Positions 1 through 9,071 are shown, counted from the first letter of the stretch. The stretch is 64,000 nt of DNA from Streptomyces rubiginosohelvolus (GCF_014649875.1 NZ_BMTW01000004.1:372001-436000), one strand, 5' to 3'. The notes: generated by a model not told the origin, from the letters alone. Program-made: numbers and translations.

Positions 1-579
1 CGCGCCCTGGTCGAGCTCGACGCCCGGCTCGGCCCCCGCGTGCCGCGCAGCGAGGACGTCCTCACCCTGCCCGAGGGCAACGAGATCACCGTGCGCCGCG
101 CGGACCAGGACGATCTCACCGCCGCCCGCGCCATGCACGACCGCTGCTCGCAGGACACCCTGGGCCTGCGCTACCACGGTCCCGTCGCGGACGCCGACCG
201 CTATCTCGACCATCTGCTGAGCCCCCGTTTCGGCCGCACCCTGGCGGTGCAGACGGCGTCGGGCAGGCTGGTGGCGCTGGGCCACCTCCTCTGGGACGGC
301 GATGAGACCGAGGTCGCCCTCCTCGTCGAGGACGACTGGCAGCGCCGGGGCATCGGCTCCGAACTGCTCCGCCGCCTGGTCGCCCTGGCCGAGGAGGCGG
401 GCTGCGACAGCGTGTACGCCGTGACGCAGTCCCGCAACACCGGCATGGTGGCCGCGATGCGCGCGCTGGAGCTGCCCCTCGACTACCAGATCGAGGAGGG
501 CACGCTCGTCATCACCGCCCGGCTGTCGAGTGAAGGGGCCGCACGGCCGTCCGCGCCGACGGAACGGGCCCGTCGCTGA
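1..579 (+). CDS. GNAT family N-acetyltransferase, 5' end cut by window
   Basis: The frame is open to the first base, and codons before the GTG at 40 read as ordinary protein (RALVELDARLGPR), so the true start lies outside the window. The visible 192 residues hold a GNAT fold: the acetyl-CoA pyrophosphate-binding motif A is seen as EDDWQRRGIGSELLRRL, preceded by a beta strand (EVALLVEDD). GNAT proteins transfer an acetyl group from acetyl-CoA to an amine; the substrate cannot be read from the sequence. The last 68 bp overlap the 3' end of the convergent PLP enzyme gene. The low-complexity tail (RPSAPTERARR) is probably disordered. Confidence 0.85.
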   Translation, partial: RALVELDARLGPRVPRSEDVLTLPEGNEITVRRADQDDLTAARAMHDRCSQDTLGLRYHGPVADADRYLDHLLSPRFGRTLAVQTASGRLVALGHLLWDGDETEVALLVEDDWQRRGIGSELLRRLVALAEEAGCDSVYAVTQSRNTGMVAAMRALELPLDYQIEEGTLVITARLSSEGAARPSAPTERARR

Positions 580-1726
580 GCGCCTGGCACAGATCCGCCC
601 ACAGGTCCTCGACGTCCTCCAGGCCGACCGACATCCGCAGCAGCCGGTCGCCGACACCGGCCGCCCGCCGGTCTCCCTCCTCCACGATGCGGTGGCTGAT
701 GGAGGCCGGGTGCTGGATCAGCGAGTCCACGCTGCCGAGGCTGACGGCGGGCGTGATGAGCCGCACCGCGGAGATCACCCGGTGCGGGTCCCCGTACACC
801 TCGAAGGAGATCATCGCGCCGCCGATCCTCGGGTAGTGCACCCGGGCGATCCGCGGGTCGGCGGTGAGCCTGCGGACGAGTTCGGCGGCGCTCGCCGACG
901 CCGCCCGGACGCGTACCGGCAGCGTGGACAGGCCCCGCAGCAGCAGATAGCCGGCCAGCGGGTGCAGCACCCCGCCGGTGGCGAACCGCATCTGGCGCAG
1001 GGTCGCGGCAAACTCCTCGTCGCAGGCGACGACGCCGCCCATGACGTCCCCGTGGCCGCCGAGGTACTTGGTGGCGCTGTGCAGCACGATGCGGGCGCCC
1101 TGTTCGACGGGGCGCTGGAGGACCGGGGTGGCGAAGGTGTTGTCGACCAGCAGCGGCACGGTTCCGCAGGCGTGGGCGACGGCCCTGATGTCGACCTCGG
1201 CCAGGGTCGGGTTGGCCGGCGTCTCGACCATCACCAGGCCGGTGTCCGGGCGGATGGCGTCGGCGATGCCCGCCGGGTCGGTCCAGGTCACCTCGGTGCC
1301 CAGCAGCCCGGCGCCGAGCAGATGGTCGCTGCAGCCGTAGAGCGGGCGGACCGCGACGACATGGCGCAGTCCCTGGCTCGCGCGGGCGAGCAGTACGGCG
1401 GTGAGCGCGGCCATCCCGCTGGCGAAGGCGACCGCGCTGTCGGTCCCCTCCAGCCGGGCGAGCGCCGTCTCGAAGCGGCCCGTGGTGGGGTTGTCGAGCC
1501 GGGCGTAGACGGGCGGCCCGTCGGGGAGGGAGCCGGTGGTGGCGAAGGCGTCGATGCGCATCGCCTCGTCGCGCGAGTCGTAGGAGGGGTAGGTGGTGGA
1601 CAGGTCGATCGGCGGGGCGTGCACACCGAGGGAGGCGAGGTCGTCGCGTCCGGCGTGCACGGCTTCGGTGGCGAGAGCCCTGGACGGGGTGGGAGCAGGG
1701 GGCGTCATCGAGACTTCGTTGTCCAT
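512..1726 (-). CDS. Trans-sulfuration family PLP enzyme (cystathionine gamma-synthase/lyase or methionine gamma-lyase type)
   Basis: A 404-residue fold-type I PLP enzyme of the Cys/Met metabolism family. The Schiff-base lysine lies in HSATKYLGGHGD near residue 220, the family landmark YARLDNPTTGRFE lies near residue 75, and VMVETPANPTL is in place. Members make or break C-S bonds in cysteine, homocysteine or methionine; the sequence alone does not decide between synthase and lyase. A divergent Lrp-family regulator starts 59 bp away, the usual arrangement for a gene controlled by its substrate amino acid. The start could also be the ATG six codons later (1708). The 3' end overlaps the convergent acetyltransferase gene by 68 bp. 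Confidence 0.88.
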   Translation of the reverse strand: MDNEVSMTPPAPTPSRALATEAVHAGRDDLASLGVHAPPIDLSTTYPSYDSRDEAMRIDAFATTGSLPDGPPVYARLDNPTTGRFETALARLEGTDSAVAFASGMAALTAVLLARASQGLRHVVAVRPLYGCSDHLLGAGLLGTEVTWTDPAGIADAIRPDTGLVMVETPANPTLAEVDIRAVAHACGTVPLLVDNTFATPVLQRPVEQGARIVLHSATKYLGGHGDVMGGVVACDEEFAATLRQMRFATGGVLHPLAGYLLLRGLSTLPVRVRAASASAAELVRRLTADPRIARVHYPRIGGAMISFEVYGDPHRVISAVRLITPAVSLGSVDSLIQHPASISHRIVEEGDRRAAGVGDRLLRMSVGLEDVEDLWADLCQALSDGPVPSARTAVRPLHSTAGR

Positions 1727-1737
1727 GGCGTCACTCT

Positions 1738-1753
1738 GAACAGTTACCGGTTC
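1738..1753. promoter_or_regulatory. Inverted repeat in the divergent PLP-enzyme/Lrp promoter
   Basis: The 59-bp gap between the two divergent starts contains GAAC-N8-GTTC (1738-1741 and 1750-1753). On the plus strand TACGTT sits six bases before the ATG at 1786, which suits a -10 box and a leaderless regulator message. Lrp proteins often bind such short dyads between themselves and a divergent target. Assignment as the operator is inference. Confidence 0.35.
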
Positions 1754-1785
1754 GTAGCGGCCGGTCCCCGTGCTACGTTCGCCAC

Positions 1786-2265
1786 ATGTCCGATTCCGTC
1801 GCTCTCGATCCGGTGGATCTGCAGATTCTGCGGCTACTGCAGAACGATGCGCGGACCACGTACCGCGAGCTGGCGGCCGAGGTCGGCGTGGCCGCTTCGA
1901 CCTGTCTGGACCGGGTGGCCCGGCTGCGCCGCAGCGGGGTGATCCTCGGGGACCAGTTGCGCCTCGATCCGGCGAAGCTCGGCCGAGGGCTCCAGGCGCT
2001 GCTGCTGGTGCAGGTCAGGCCGCACCGCCGGGAGTTGATCGGGCCGTTCGTCGACCGGATCAGGTCGTTGCCGGAGTCACGTGCGCTGTTCCATCTCACC
2101 GGCCCCGACGACTATCTGGTGCAGGTGGCGGTGGCCGACGCGGCGGATCTGCAACGGCTGGTCCTGGACGAGTTCACCTCGCGCCGGGAGGTCGCCCGGG
2201 TGGACACCCGGCTGATCTTCCAGCAGTGGGAGTGCGGTCCGCTGCTGCCGCCCGCCGCGAACTGA
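1786..2265 (+). CDS. Lrp/AsnC family transcriptional regulator
   Basis: A 159-residue protein with the two-part Lrp layout: an N-terminal winged HTH (LDPVDLQILRLLQNDART, then YRELAAEVGVAASTCLDRV) and a C-terminal RAM/effector domain from about residue 70 (LLVQVRPHRR, with the GPDDYLVQVAV segment that typifies the ligand site). It is divergent from the PLP Cys/Met enzyme and probably controls it in response to an amino acid. The start codon follows a -10-like TACGTT by six bases with no Shine-Dalgarno sequence, so it may be translated from a leaderless message. The ligand is unknown. Confidence 0.92.
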   Translation: MSDSVALDPVDLQILRLLQNDARTTYRELAAEVGVAASTCLDRVARLRRSGVILGDQLRLDPAKLGRGLQALLLVQVRPHRRELIGPFVDRIRSLPESRALFHLTGPDDYLVQVAVADAADLQRLVLDEFTSRREVARVDTRLIFQQWECGPLLPPAAN

Positions 2266-2334
2266 CCGGCCGGGTTCGGACACCGGGCGGCCCCGGTGAT
2301 GACGGAAGGGCCGCCGCCGTACGAGGATGTCCGC

Positions 2335-4023
2335 ATGTCAGACACTTCGAGCAGCGCGCTGCCCCGTCAGGTCGCCGACGCCTACGTCGACGCACTCATC
2401 GAACTCGACCCCATCACGGGCACCTTTCTGGGTGTGCCCGAAAGCTCGCGCCGGCTGCCCGACTTCTCACCGGCAGGCCAGGAGGCGTCCGCCGGCCTCC
2501 TCCGCGAAACGCTGCGGAAGCTGGACGCCGCCGAGCAACTGCCCGGTGCGGACAGCGATGCCGAGCGGCGCTGCGGACGGCTCCTGCGGGAGCGCCTGAC
2601 GGCGGAACTCGCCGTGCACGAGGCGGAGGAGGGCCTGCGGGCCGTCTCCAACCTGTCGTCGCCCGCCCACCACGTCACCGAGGTCTTCACCCTCACGCCG
2701 ACCGCGACGGACGAGGACTGGGCGGCGGTCGTGGAGCGCCTGCGCGCGGTGCCCGCCGCGTACGAGGGGTACCGCGCCTCGCTCGCGCTCGGTCTGGAGC
2801 GCAAGCTGTACGGCGGCCCGCGTGCGACCGCCACCTTCGTCGGGCAGCTCTCGGAGTGGGGCGGGGAGGGCGGGAGCGAGGGGTTCTTCGCCGAGTTCGT
2901 GGCCCCCGGCCCCGCGTCACTGCGGGCGGAGCTGGACGAGGCGGCCGGGCAGGCGACGGCCTCGGTGCTCGCGCTGCGGGACTGGGTGCGCGACGTGTAC
3001 GCCCCGGCGATCGAGGGCGCCCCGGACCCGGTCGGCCGGGAGCGTTACGCCCGTTGGTCGCGGCTGTACAACGGCACCGACCTGGACCTCGACGAGGCGT
3101 ACGCGTACGGCTGGTCGGAGTACCACCGGCTGCTTGCCGAGATGAAGACCGAGGCCGAGAAGGTGCTGCCCGGAGCCGGTCCCTGGGAGGCGCTCGCCCA
3201 CCTCGATGTGCACGGCAAGCACATCGAAGGGGTGGACGAGGTCCGCGACTGGCTCCAGGGCCTGATGGACGAGGCGATCGAGGCGCTGGACGGCACGCAC
3301 TTCGACCTGGCCGAGCGGGTACGGAAGGTGGAGTCCCGGATCGCCCCGCCCGGCGGAGCAGCCGCGCCGTACTACACCAGTCCCTCCGAGGACTTCTCCC
3401 GTCCTGGGCGCACCTGGCTGCCGACCATGGGCGAGACCCGTTTCCCGGTGTACGACCTGGTCTCCACCTGGTATCACGAGGGCGTTCCCGGCCACCATCT
3501 GCAGCTCGCGCAGTGGACGCATGTCGCGGACACCCTCTCCCGCTACCAGGCCTCGGTGGGCATGGTCAGCGCGAACGCCGAGGGCTGGGCGCTGTACGCG
3601 GAGCGGCTGATGGACGAGCTGGGCTTCCTGCCCGACCCGGAGCGGCGGCTCGGCTACCTGGACGCCCAGATGATGCGCGCCTGCCGGGTGATCGTCGACA
3701 TCGGCATGCACCTGGAGCTGGAGATCCCGGCGGACTCCCCCTTCCACCCGGGCGAGCGCTGGACCCCCGATCTGGCCCAGGAGTTCTTCGGCAACCACAG
3801 CGGCCGCCCCGCCGACTTCGTGGAGAGCGAGCTGACCCGCTATCTGTCGATGCCCGGCCAGGCCATCGGCTACAAGCTGGGCGAGCGTGCCTGGCTGCTC
3901 GGCCGGGAGAACGCGCGCGCCGCGCACGGCGACGCGTTCGACCTGAAGGCGTGGCACATGGCGGCGCTCTCGCAGGGGTCGCTGGGCCTGGACGATCTGG
4001 TGGACGAGCTGTCGCGGCTCTGA
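2335..4023 (+). CDS. DUF885 family protein, likely metal-dependent hydrolase
   Basis: A 562-residue soluble protein. The family signature HEGVPGHHLQLAQW (around residue 380) gives a histidine cluster resembling a zinc-peptidase HExxH site, and downstream glutamates (NAEGWALYAERLMDELG) could complete the metal site. The DUF885 length is usually 550-600 residues, so this is full length. An in-frame ATG 39 bp upstream exists, but the ATG at 2335 is preceded by GAGG at good spacing and gives the usual N-terminus. No signal peptide is seen, so it should act in the cytoplasm, perhaps on peptides. The gene stands alone; the next start is 57 bp after its stop. Confidence 0.85.
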   Translation: MSDTSSSALPRQVADAYVDALIELDPITGTFLGVPESSRRLPDFSPAGQEASAGLLRETLRKLDAAEQLPGADSDAERRCGRLLRERLTAELAVHEAEEGLRAVSNLSSPAHHVTEVFTLTPTATDEDWAAVVERLRAVPAAYEGYRASLALGLERKLYGGPRATATFVGQLSEWGGEGGSEGFFAEFVAPGPASLRAELDEAAGQATASVLALRDWVRDVYAPAIEGAPDPVGRERYARWSRLYNGTDLDLDEAYAYGWSEYHRLLAEMKTEAEKVLPGAGPWEALAHLDVHGKHIEGVDEVRDWLQGLMDEAIEALDGTHFDLAERVRKVESRIAPPGGAAAPYYTSPSEDFSRPGRTWLPTMGETRFPVYDLVSTWYHEGVPGHHLQLAQWTHVADTLSRYQASVGMVSANAEGWALYAERLMDELGFLPDPERRLGYLDAQMMRACRVIVDIGMHLELEIPADSPFHPGERWTPDLAQEFFGNHSGRPADFVESELTRYLSMPGQAIGYKLGERAWLLGRENARAAHGDAFDLKAWHMAALSQGSLGLDDLVDELSRL

Positions 4024-4080
4024 CCGGGCCGGTGGTACGTACGGTCCGGAGTCTCCTCAGGTGAAGGAAGGCAGCCCGTC

Positions 4081-4962
4081 ATGACCGAGCGCAGCGGATT
4101 CCTGTTCTGCGCCGACCCGTTGAGGGCGTCGCGGCCCGATCCGCAGTTCGCCGAGGACGTCGCGGCAGCGCGGGCGGCGGGCGGCCGGATCGCCCTGCTC
4201 GATCATGACGCGCTGCTCGCCGGAGACGCGGCCGGGGCGGTGGCCCGGGTCGCGCGGGACTCCGGACCGTACTGGTACCGCGGCTGGATGATCCCCTCCG
4301 CCCGGTACGCGGAGCTGGAGACGGCGCTCGGTGCGCGGGGCTGCTCCCTGCTCACCGACGCCGTGGGCTATCGGCGGGCGCATGAACTCCCCGGCTGGTA
4401 CGAGGAGTTCGACGGGCTGACGCCGCGCAGCGCCTGGTGCGCCATGGCTCCGGGGGCTCCGCCGCCCTCCGTCGAGGAGCTGACCGGGCTCGCGGCGCCG
4501 CTGGGGCCGGGGCCCGGCATCGTGAAGGACTTCGTGAAGTCCCGCAAGCACGAGTGGCACGAGGCCTGTTATGTGCCGGAGCTCGGGGACCGGAGACAAC
4601 TGGCCTCCGTGGCCGGCCGGTTCGTCGCGTTGCAGGGTGACTTCCTCGCGGGCGGTCTGGTGCTGCGGGCCTTCGAGCCGTTCGTCGCGGGCGGCGAGGC
4701 ACGGGTGTGGTGGGTGGACGGGGAGGCGGTGCTCGTCACCGCCCACCCGGACACCCCCGACCGGCTCCCTGTCCCCGAACTCGACTCCGTGCGGGAGGCG
4801 GTGGGCCGTCTCGGCCTGCGCTGGGTCACCACCGATCTGGCGTTGCGCGAGGACGGGGTGTGGCGGGTGGTCGAGGTCGGCGACGGCCAGGTCAGCGGAC
4901 TCCCCGCAGGGGCGGGGGCGGGTGCCCTGTTCGCCGCGCTCGCGGCGGCCGGGGCACGCTGA
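4081..4962 (+). CDS. ATP-grasp domain-containing protein, orphan
   Basis: A 293-residue protein. The N-terminal part looks like a pre-ATP-grasp domain (opens GFLFCADPLRASRPDPQF). The ATP-grasp half follows from about residue 140, with the nucleotide-binding lysine probably in GIVKDFVKSRKH and the metal-binding strand near the C-terminus in WRVVEVGDGQVSGLP, where the usual Glu-x-Asn is Glu-x-Gly-Asp. Such proteins join a carboxylate to an amine or thiol through an acyl phosphate. No partner gene is next to it, so the substrate is unknown. An AAGGA ribosome-binding site precedes the ATG. Confidence 0.8.
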   Translation: MTERSGFLFCADPLRASRPDPQFAEDVAAARAAGGRIALLDHDALLAGDAAGAVARVARDSGPYWYRGWMIPSARYAELETALGARGCSLLTDAVGYRRAHELPGWYEEFDGLTPRSAWCAMAPGAPPPSVEELTGLAAPLGPGPGIVKDFVKSRKHEWHEACYVPELGDRRQLASVAGRFVALQGDFLAGGLVLRAFEPFVAGGEARVWWVDGEAVLVTAHPDTPDRLPVPELDSVREAVGRLGLRWVTTDLALREDGVWRVVEVGDGQVSGLPAGAGAGALFAALAAAGAR

Positions 4963-5008
4963 CTCCCGCCGGACCTCCAGGGGCCCTCCACCCGGACCCC
5001 TTCGGCGC

Positions 5009-5497
5009 TCAGCAGCCGCAGTCGGCCGCGTCGACCGGAGCGGTCAGCGGATCGGCCGCGCGCCGCTCGCCGCCCTCCCAGGTCTCGTAGGCGAACCCCT
5101 CGCGCACCCAGTACTCGAACCCGCCGAGCATCTCCTTGACCTGGAAACCCAGTTGGGCGAGGACCAGGGCCGCGCGGGTCGCGCCGTTGCAGCCCGGCCC
5201 CCAGCAGTACGTGACCACGGGCACGGCCGGGTCCAGCAGCGCCGCCGCCTGCTCGGGGATCAGGGCGGTCGGCAGGTGGACCGCCCCGGGAATGTGCCCC
5301 TGGTCCCAGGACGCGGTGGAGCGGCTGTCCAGGACGACGAACCCGGGGTCGCCGTCGGCGGCGAGCGCGGATGCGACGTCGGAGACGTCCGCGTGGAAGG
5401 CGAGCGAGGCGCCGAAGTAGGCGGCCGCGGCAGCGGGCGAGGCGGGCGGGACGCGCAGGACGGGGTGGTCGGCCAGGGCCGTGGAGTGCGAGGTCAT
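5009..5497 (-). CDS. Rhodanese-like domain protein
   Basis: A 162-residue protein with one rhodanese domain. The structural motif LDSRSTASWDQGHIPGAVHLP and the active-site loop TYCWGPGCNGATRAA are clear; the loop has two cysteines where most rhodaneses have CxxGxRS, so the catalytic cysteine assignment is uncertain. It ends in a DCGC tail that could bind metal or be redox active. The likely start is the second ATG (5497): a TAGATT box lies exactly seven bases upstream at 5505-5510, so the message would be leaderless. It is divergent from an AsnC-type regulator. Confidence 0.85.
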   Translation of the reverse strand: MTSHSTALADHPVLRVPPASPAAAAAYFGASLAFHADVSDVASALAADGDPGFVVLDSRSTASWDQGHIPGAVHLPTALIPEQAAALLDPAVPVVTYCWGPGCNGATRAALVLAQLGFQVKEMLGGFEYWVREGFAYETWEGGERRAADPLTAPVDAADCGC

Positions 5498-5555
5498 GAC
5501 CATGAATCTATGGCCGCGAAACCGGCCCGGGAAGTGAGATCCCCCGGCGCTTCTC

Positions 5556-5591
5556 TTGATTCTCCGGGGAATTCCCTGTTGTCTCGGGGAG
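5556..5591 (+). promoter_or_regulatory. Leaderless promoter with GGGAATTCCC palindrome ahead of AsnC regulator
   Basis: TTGATT (5556-5561) and TTGTCT (5579-5584) are 17 bp apart and put the start of transcription at or next to the GTG at 5592. Between them lies the perfect 10-bp palindrome GGGAATTCCC (5567-5576), well placed for an autorepressor. The opposite gene has its own -10-like TAGATT at 5505-5510. The box assignments are read by eye. Confidence 0.45.
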
Positions 5592-6038
5592 GTGACCGAC
5601 TATTCCCCGGACGCCACCGACTGGCGCATCCTCGACGTCCTCCAGCGCGACGGCCGCGCCACCTTCGCCGAGCTCGCCCGTGCCGTCGCCATGTCCCCGA
5701 GCGCCGTGACGGAGCGGGTGCGGCGGCTGGAGGAGCTGGGGGTGATCAGCGGGTACGCGGCGGTGGTCGACGCCGAACGGCTCGGGCTGCCCATCCTCGC
5801 CCTGGTCCGCCTGCGCTATCCGAACGGGAACTACAAGCCCTTCCACGATCTGCTGGAGACCACGCCGGAGATCATCGAGGCCCACCACGTCACCGGCGAC
5901 GACTGCTTCGTCCTCAAGGTCACGGCCCGCTCGATGAAGCATCTGGAGGAGACCACCGGGCGGATCGGGGCGCTGGGCTCCGTCACCACGAGCGTCGTGT
6001 ACTCCTCACCGCTCCCCCGCCGCGCGATCGGCCGCTGA
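5592..6038 (+). CDS. Lrp/AsnC family transcriptional regulator
   Basis: A 148-residue Lrp-type protein: winged HTH at the N-terminus (DATDWRILDVLQRDGRATFAELARAV, written here only as the position of residues 5-30), and an effector domain ending in the conserved HHVTGDDCFVLKVTARS segment. It differs from the Lrp gene at 1.8 kb and is divergent from the rhodanese gene. The GTG at 5592 gives the typical family N-terminus; the GGGGAG just before it is too close to serve as a ribosome-binding site, so a leaderless message is likely. An upstream TTG at 5556 is open but lies in the promoter. Confidence 0.88.
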   Translation: MTDYSPDATDWRILDVLQRDGRATFAELARAVAMSPSAVTERVRRLEELGVISGYAAVVDAERLGLPILALVRLRYPNGNYKPFHDLLETTPEIIEAHHVTGDDCFVLKVTARSMKHLEETTGRIGALGSVTTSVVYSSPLPRRAIGR

Positions 6039-6059
6039 ACCGCCCGGAGGGGCCCCGGC

Positions 6060-9000
6060 TCACGCGAGGCGGTGCCGGACGGACGAGCCCTGCCGCTCCT
6101 TCACCACTTCGAGCCGGACCGGGATCCGGCGGCGCAGGTCGGCCACATGGCTGACGATGCCCACGCTGCGGTCCCGCTCCCGCAGGGAGTCCAGTACGTC
6201 GAGCACCTCGTCCAGCGTCTGGTCGTCCAGGCTGCCGAACCCCTCGTCGATGAAGAGGGTGTCCAGACGTACGCCACCGGCCTCCTCGGTCACGACATCG
6301 GCCAGGCCCAGCGCGAGGGCCAGCGAGGCGAAGAAGGTCTCCCCGCCGGACAGCGTCGCGGTGTCGCGTTCGCTGCCGGTCCAGGCGTCGACCACGTGCA
6401 GCCCCAGTCCGGCGCGGCGGCCGCCGGTGCGGGCATCGGAGTGGACCAGCGTGTAGCGGCCCGAGGACATCCGCTGGAGCCGTGCGGTGGCGGCGGCCGC
6501 CACCTGTTCCAGGCGGGCGGCCAGGACGTACGCCTCCAGGCGCATCTTGCGTTCGTTGTCGGCGGAGGTGCCCGCCGCCAGTCCCGCGAGCCGGGCGATC
6601 CGGTCGTATTCCTGGCGTACGGGGCCCAGCCGCCGTACCTCGTCGGCGGCCTGCCGGGAGAGCCGGGTCAGCTCGCCGCAGCGCTCGTCGGCGGCAGCGA
6701 GCGCGGACGACGCCTCGCGCAGCAGCCATTCCGCCGTCTCGAACTCACCTTGTGCCGCTGATGGTTGGGCGGCGGGCTGTTCGGCGGCCTCGCGGGCGTC
6801 ACGCTCGGCACGGCGGTCGGCCACCGCGGCGGCCTCCGCCTGCCAGGTGTCGATGCGGTGCTGGAGGTCGCGTTGGGCCGCGGCGTCGAGGAGCGTCGCG
6901 GCGGCGGCCTCCGGGGTGTCGAAGCCGGCCCGGAACGCCGCGTCGGAGAGCCGGTCGTCGGCCTCCTTGCGCCGCTGGGCGGCGTCCTGTTCGGTGCGTA
7001 CGGCCTCGGCGGCGTCGGCGAGGCGTGCCACGCGGCGAGTCAACCGCTCCGCGTGGGCCGCGACGGACGGCGACTCGCCCCGGGCGGCGGCGATCTGCTC
7101 CTCCAGGCGGGCCTGCTCGGCGTCGAGGGCCTCGCGCGCGGCGGTACGGGCGGACATCCGACCGTGCGCCTGCTGCCGCTGCTCCAGCCGCTCGGTGTGC
7201 TCGCGCTCGGCGGCGGTGAGTGCCTCACGTGCCGGGTTCGTCGCGGCGGCGAGCCGGTGGGCCTCGGCGTGCTCGCCGGTCAACCGGTCGACCAGCTCAC
7301 CGAGTTCGGCCACGGTGGAGGATGCGGAGGCATCGTCCCCCCGGGCCTCCGTCTCCGCCGCCGCGTGCCGTTCGCGTACGAGTCCGAGCTGCTGCTCCGC
7401 GCGGGCGCGGGCCTCCTCGGCGGACTGCTGGGCGGCCAGCGCCCGTTCCTCCGTCGCCCGGTCGACATGACCGTCGCCGGGGCTGGCGGGGACCGGGTGG
7501 TCGGCCGACCCGCAGACCGTGCAGGGCTCACCCGCGACGAGACCCGCGGCCAGTTCCGCCGCGATGCCGCGCAGCCGGCGCTCCCGCAGATCGAGCCAGG
7601 ACTTCCGGGCGTCCAACTCCTGTTCGCGCGCGCCGGTGAGCCGCTCCTCCGCCTGCTGTACGTCGGTCGCGAGGGCGTCGCGGCGGCCCGCCGCGTCCAG
7701 GCGGCGGCGCGCCGGGGCGAGGAGTCCGGCGAGCTGCTCGGCGCGGGTGGCGGCTTCCTGCGAGGCGTCGATGCGTCCCTTGAGGGCCGCACGGGTGGAG
7801 TCCCAGTCGGCGAGCCACACGTCCGCCTCGCGGATCAGCTCGTCGTCGGCCTGGGCCTCCCGGTTCAGCCGGACGCGCTCCCCCTCGATCCGCGCGCTGC
7901 GCTCCTCGGCCTCTCGTGCCGCGTCGAGTGCGTACAGCTCCTGCTGGAACTTCCGCTCCAGCTCGGCCAGTCGGTCGGCGCCCACGTCGCGCAGCTCCGG
8001 AGAGAGCAGCGCGCGGGCCCGGCCGAGACCGTCGCTCGCGGCCCGGTACGCCCGCTCCGCCTCCTCGCGCAGCTCCAGGGCCGGGGCGACCCGGTCGGCC
8101 TTGCGGGCGCGCTCCAACTCCTTCTGGCAGCGGTCGTGTTCGGGGCGGCGTTCCTCCAGCGCCGCGGAGCGCAGCCGGGTCTCCTCGTACCGCTGCTGGA
8201 GGCGGGCGAGTTCACGTACGGCGTCCAGGGCGTGGCGGGCCTCGCGCTGCCGGCCCTCGGCCCAGGCGACGACGCGGTGGGCGATGTCGAGCCGTTCGCG
8301 GGCCGTGGACCGGGCGATCGCGGCCCACTCCAGCACCGCTTCGGCGAGGCCGGGTTCGCCGGGCCGGGCGGCGACCGGCGTGGCCTCGGCCCCGGCGGGT
8401 CCGGCGGCCTGGGCGATGCGCTGGGCGAGGGCGAGGATCCGTTCGTCGGCGGCGGTGACCCTGGCCTCGGCGCCCCGGCGCAGTTCGGCGAGGCGTTCCT
8501 CGACGGCGGCGAAGCGGCGGGTGTCGAAGAGCCGGCCGAGGAGCTTGCCGCGGGCCTCGGCGTCCGAGCGCAGGAAGCGGGCGAAGTCGCCCTGCGGCAA
8601 CAGCACCACCTGGCAGAACTGGTCCCGGCTCATGCCGATGAGCTGGGTCAGCTCCTCGCCGATCTCCTGGTGCGACTTGCTGAGGGCGTGCCAGCCGCGC
8701 TCGGGGTCGTAACCGCGCAGCCTGCTCTGGGCCTTCTCCATCGTGAAGCCGTCGCCCCGCTTCTTGGGGCGGGGCTGGGCTGGGCTGCGGGTGACTTCGA
8801 GGCGGCGGCCGCCGACGGTCAGCTCCAGCTGGACCTCGGTGGGCAGGTCCACGGGCGCGTGGTCGCTGCGCAGGGAGGCCCCGGGGCTCTGCCGGGCGCC
8901 GGGAACGGCTCCGTACAGGGCGAAGCAGACGGCGTCCAGGACGGAGGTCTTGCCCGCGCCGGTGGGGCCGTGGAGCAGGAAGAGTCCGGCGGAGGACAGG

Positions 9001-9071
9001 GCGTCGAAGTCGACCTCCTGGGTGGCGCCGAACGGCCCGAAGGCGGTGATGCTCAGGCGGTGCAGTCTCAC
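6060..9071 (-). CDS. sbcC: Nuclease SbcCD subunit C, SMC-type ATPase
   Basis: A 1003-residue SMC-family ATPase. Walker A is LHGPTGAGKTSVLDA near residue 40. Long coiled coils flank the zinc hook CTVCGSADHP near residue 515. The C-terminal lobe has the ABC signature TLSGGETFFASLALALGL and Walker B LDTLFIDEGFGSLDDQ. With SbcD it forms the Mre11/Rad50-like complex that cuts hairpins and processes blocked DNA ends. The GTG start overlaps the sbcD stop by four bases (GTGA), so the two are translationally coupled. An open frame extends upstream to 9500, but that part is sbcD read out of frame. Confidence 0.95.
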   Translation of the reverse strand: MRLHRLSITAFGPFGATQEVDFDALSSAGLFLLHGPTGAGKTSVLDAVCFALYGAVPGARQSPGASLRSDHAPVDLPTEVQLELTVGGRRLEVTRSPAQPRPKKRGDGFTMEKAQSRLRGYDPERGWHALSKSHQEIGEELTQLIGMSRDQFCQVVLLPQGDFARFLRSDAEARGKLLGRLFDTRRFAAVEERLAELRRGAEARVTAADERILALAQRIAQAAGPAGAEATPVAARPGEPGLAEAVLEWAAIARSTARERLDIAHRVVAWAEGRQREARHALDAVRELARLQQRYEETRLRSAALEERRPEHDRCQKELERARKADRVAPALELREEAERAYRAASDGLGRARALLSPELRDVGADRLAELERKFQQELYALDAAREAEERSARIEGERVRLNREAQADDELIREADVWLADWDSTRAALKGRIDASQEAATRAEQLAGLLAPARRRLDAAGRRDALATDVQQAEERLTGAREQELDARKSWLDLRERRLRGIAAELAAGLVAGEPCTVCGSADHPVPASPGDGHVDRATEERALAAQQSAEEARARAEQQLGLVRERHAAAETEARGDDASASSTVAELGELVDRLTGEHAEAHRLAAATNPAREALTAAEREHTERLEQRQQAHGRMSARTAAREALDAEQARLEEQIAAARGESPSVAAHAERLTRRVARLADAAEAVRTEQDAAQRRKEADDRLSDAAFRAGFDTPEAAAATLLDAAAQRDLQHRIDTWQAEAAAVADRRAERDAREAAEQPAAQPSAAQGEFETAEWLLREASSALAAADERCGELTRLSRQAADEVRRLGPVRQEYDRIARLAGLAAGTSADNERKMRLEAYVLAARLEQVAAAATARLQRMSSGRYTLVHSDARTGGRRAGLGLHVVDAWTGSERDTATLSGGETFFASLALALGLADVVTEEAGGVRLDTLFIDEGFGSLDDQTLDEVLDVLDSLRERDRSVGIVSHVADLRRRIPVRLEVVKERQGSSVRHRLA

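Noticed and set aside
1770..4064. 764-codon frame overlapping the Lrp and DUF885 genes
   Set aside because: Arg/Gly/Pro-rich frame shift of two well-supported genes.
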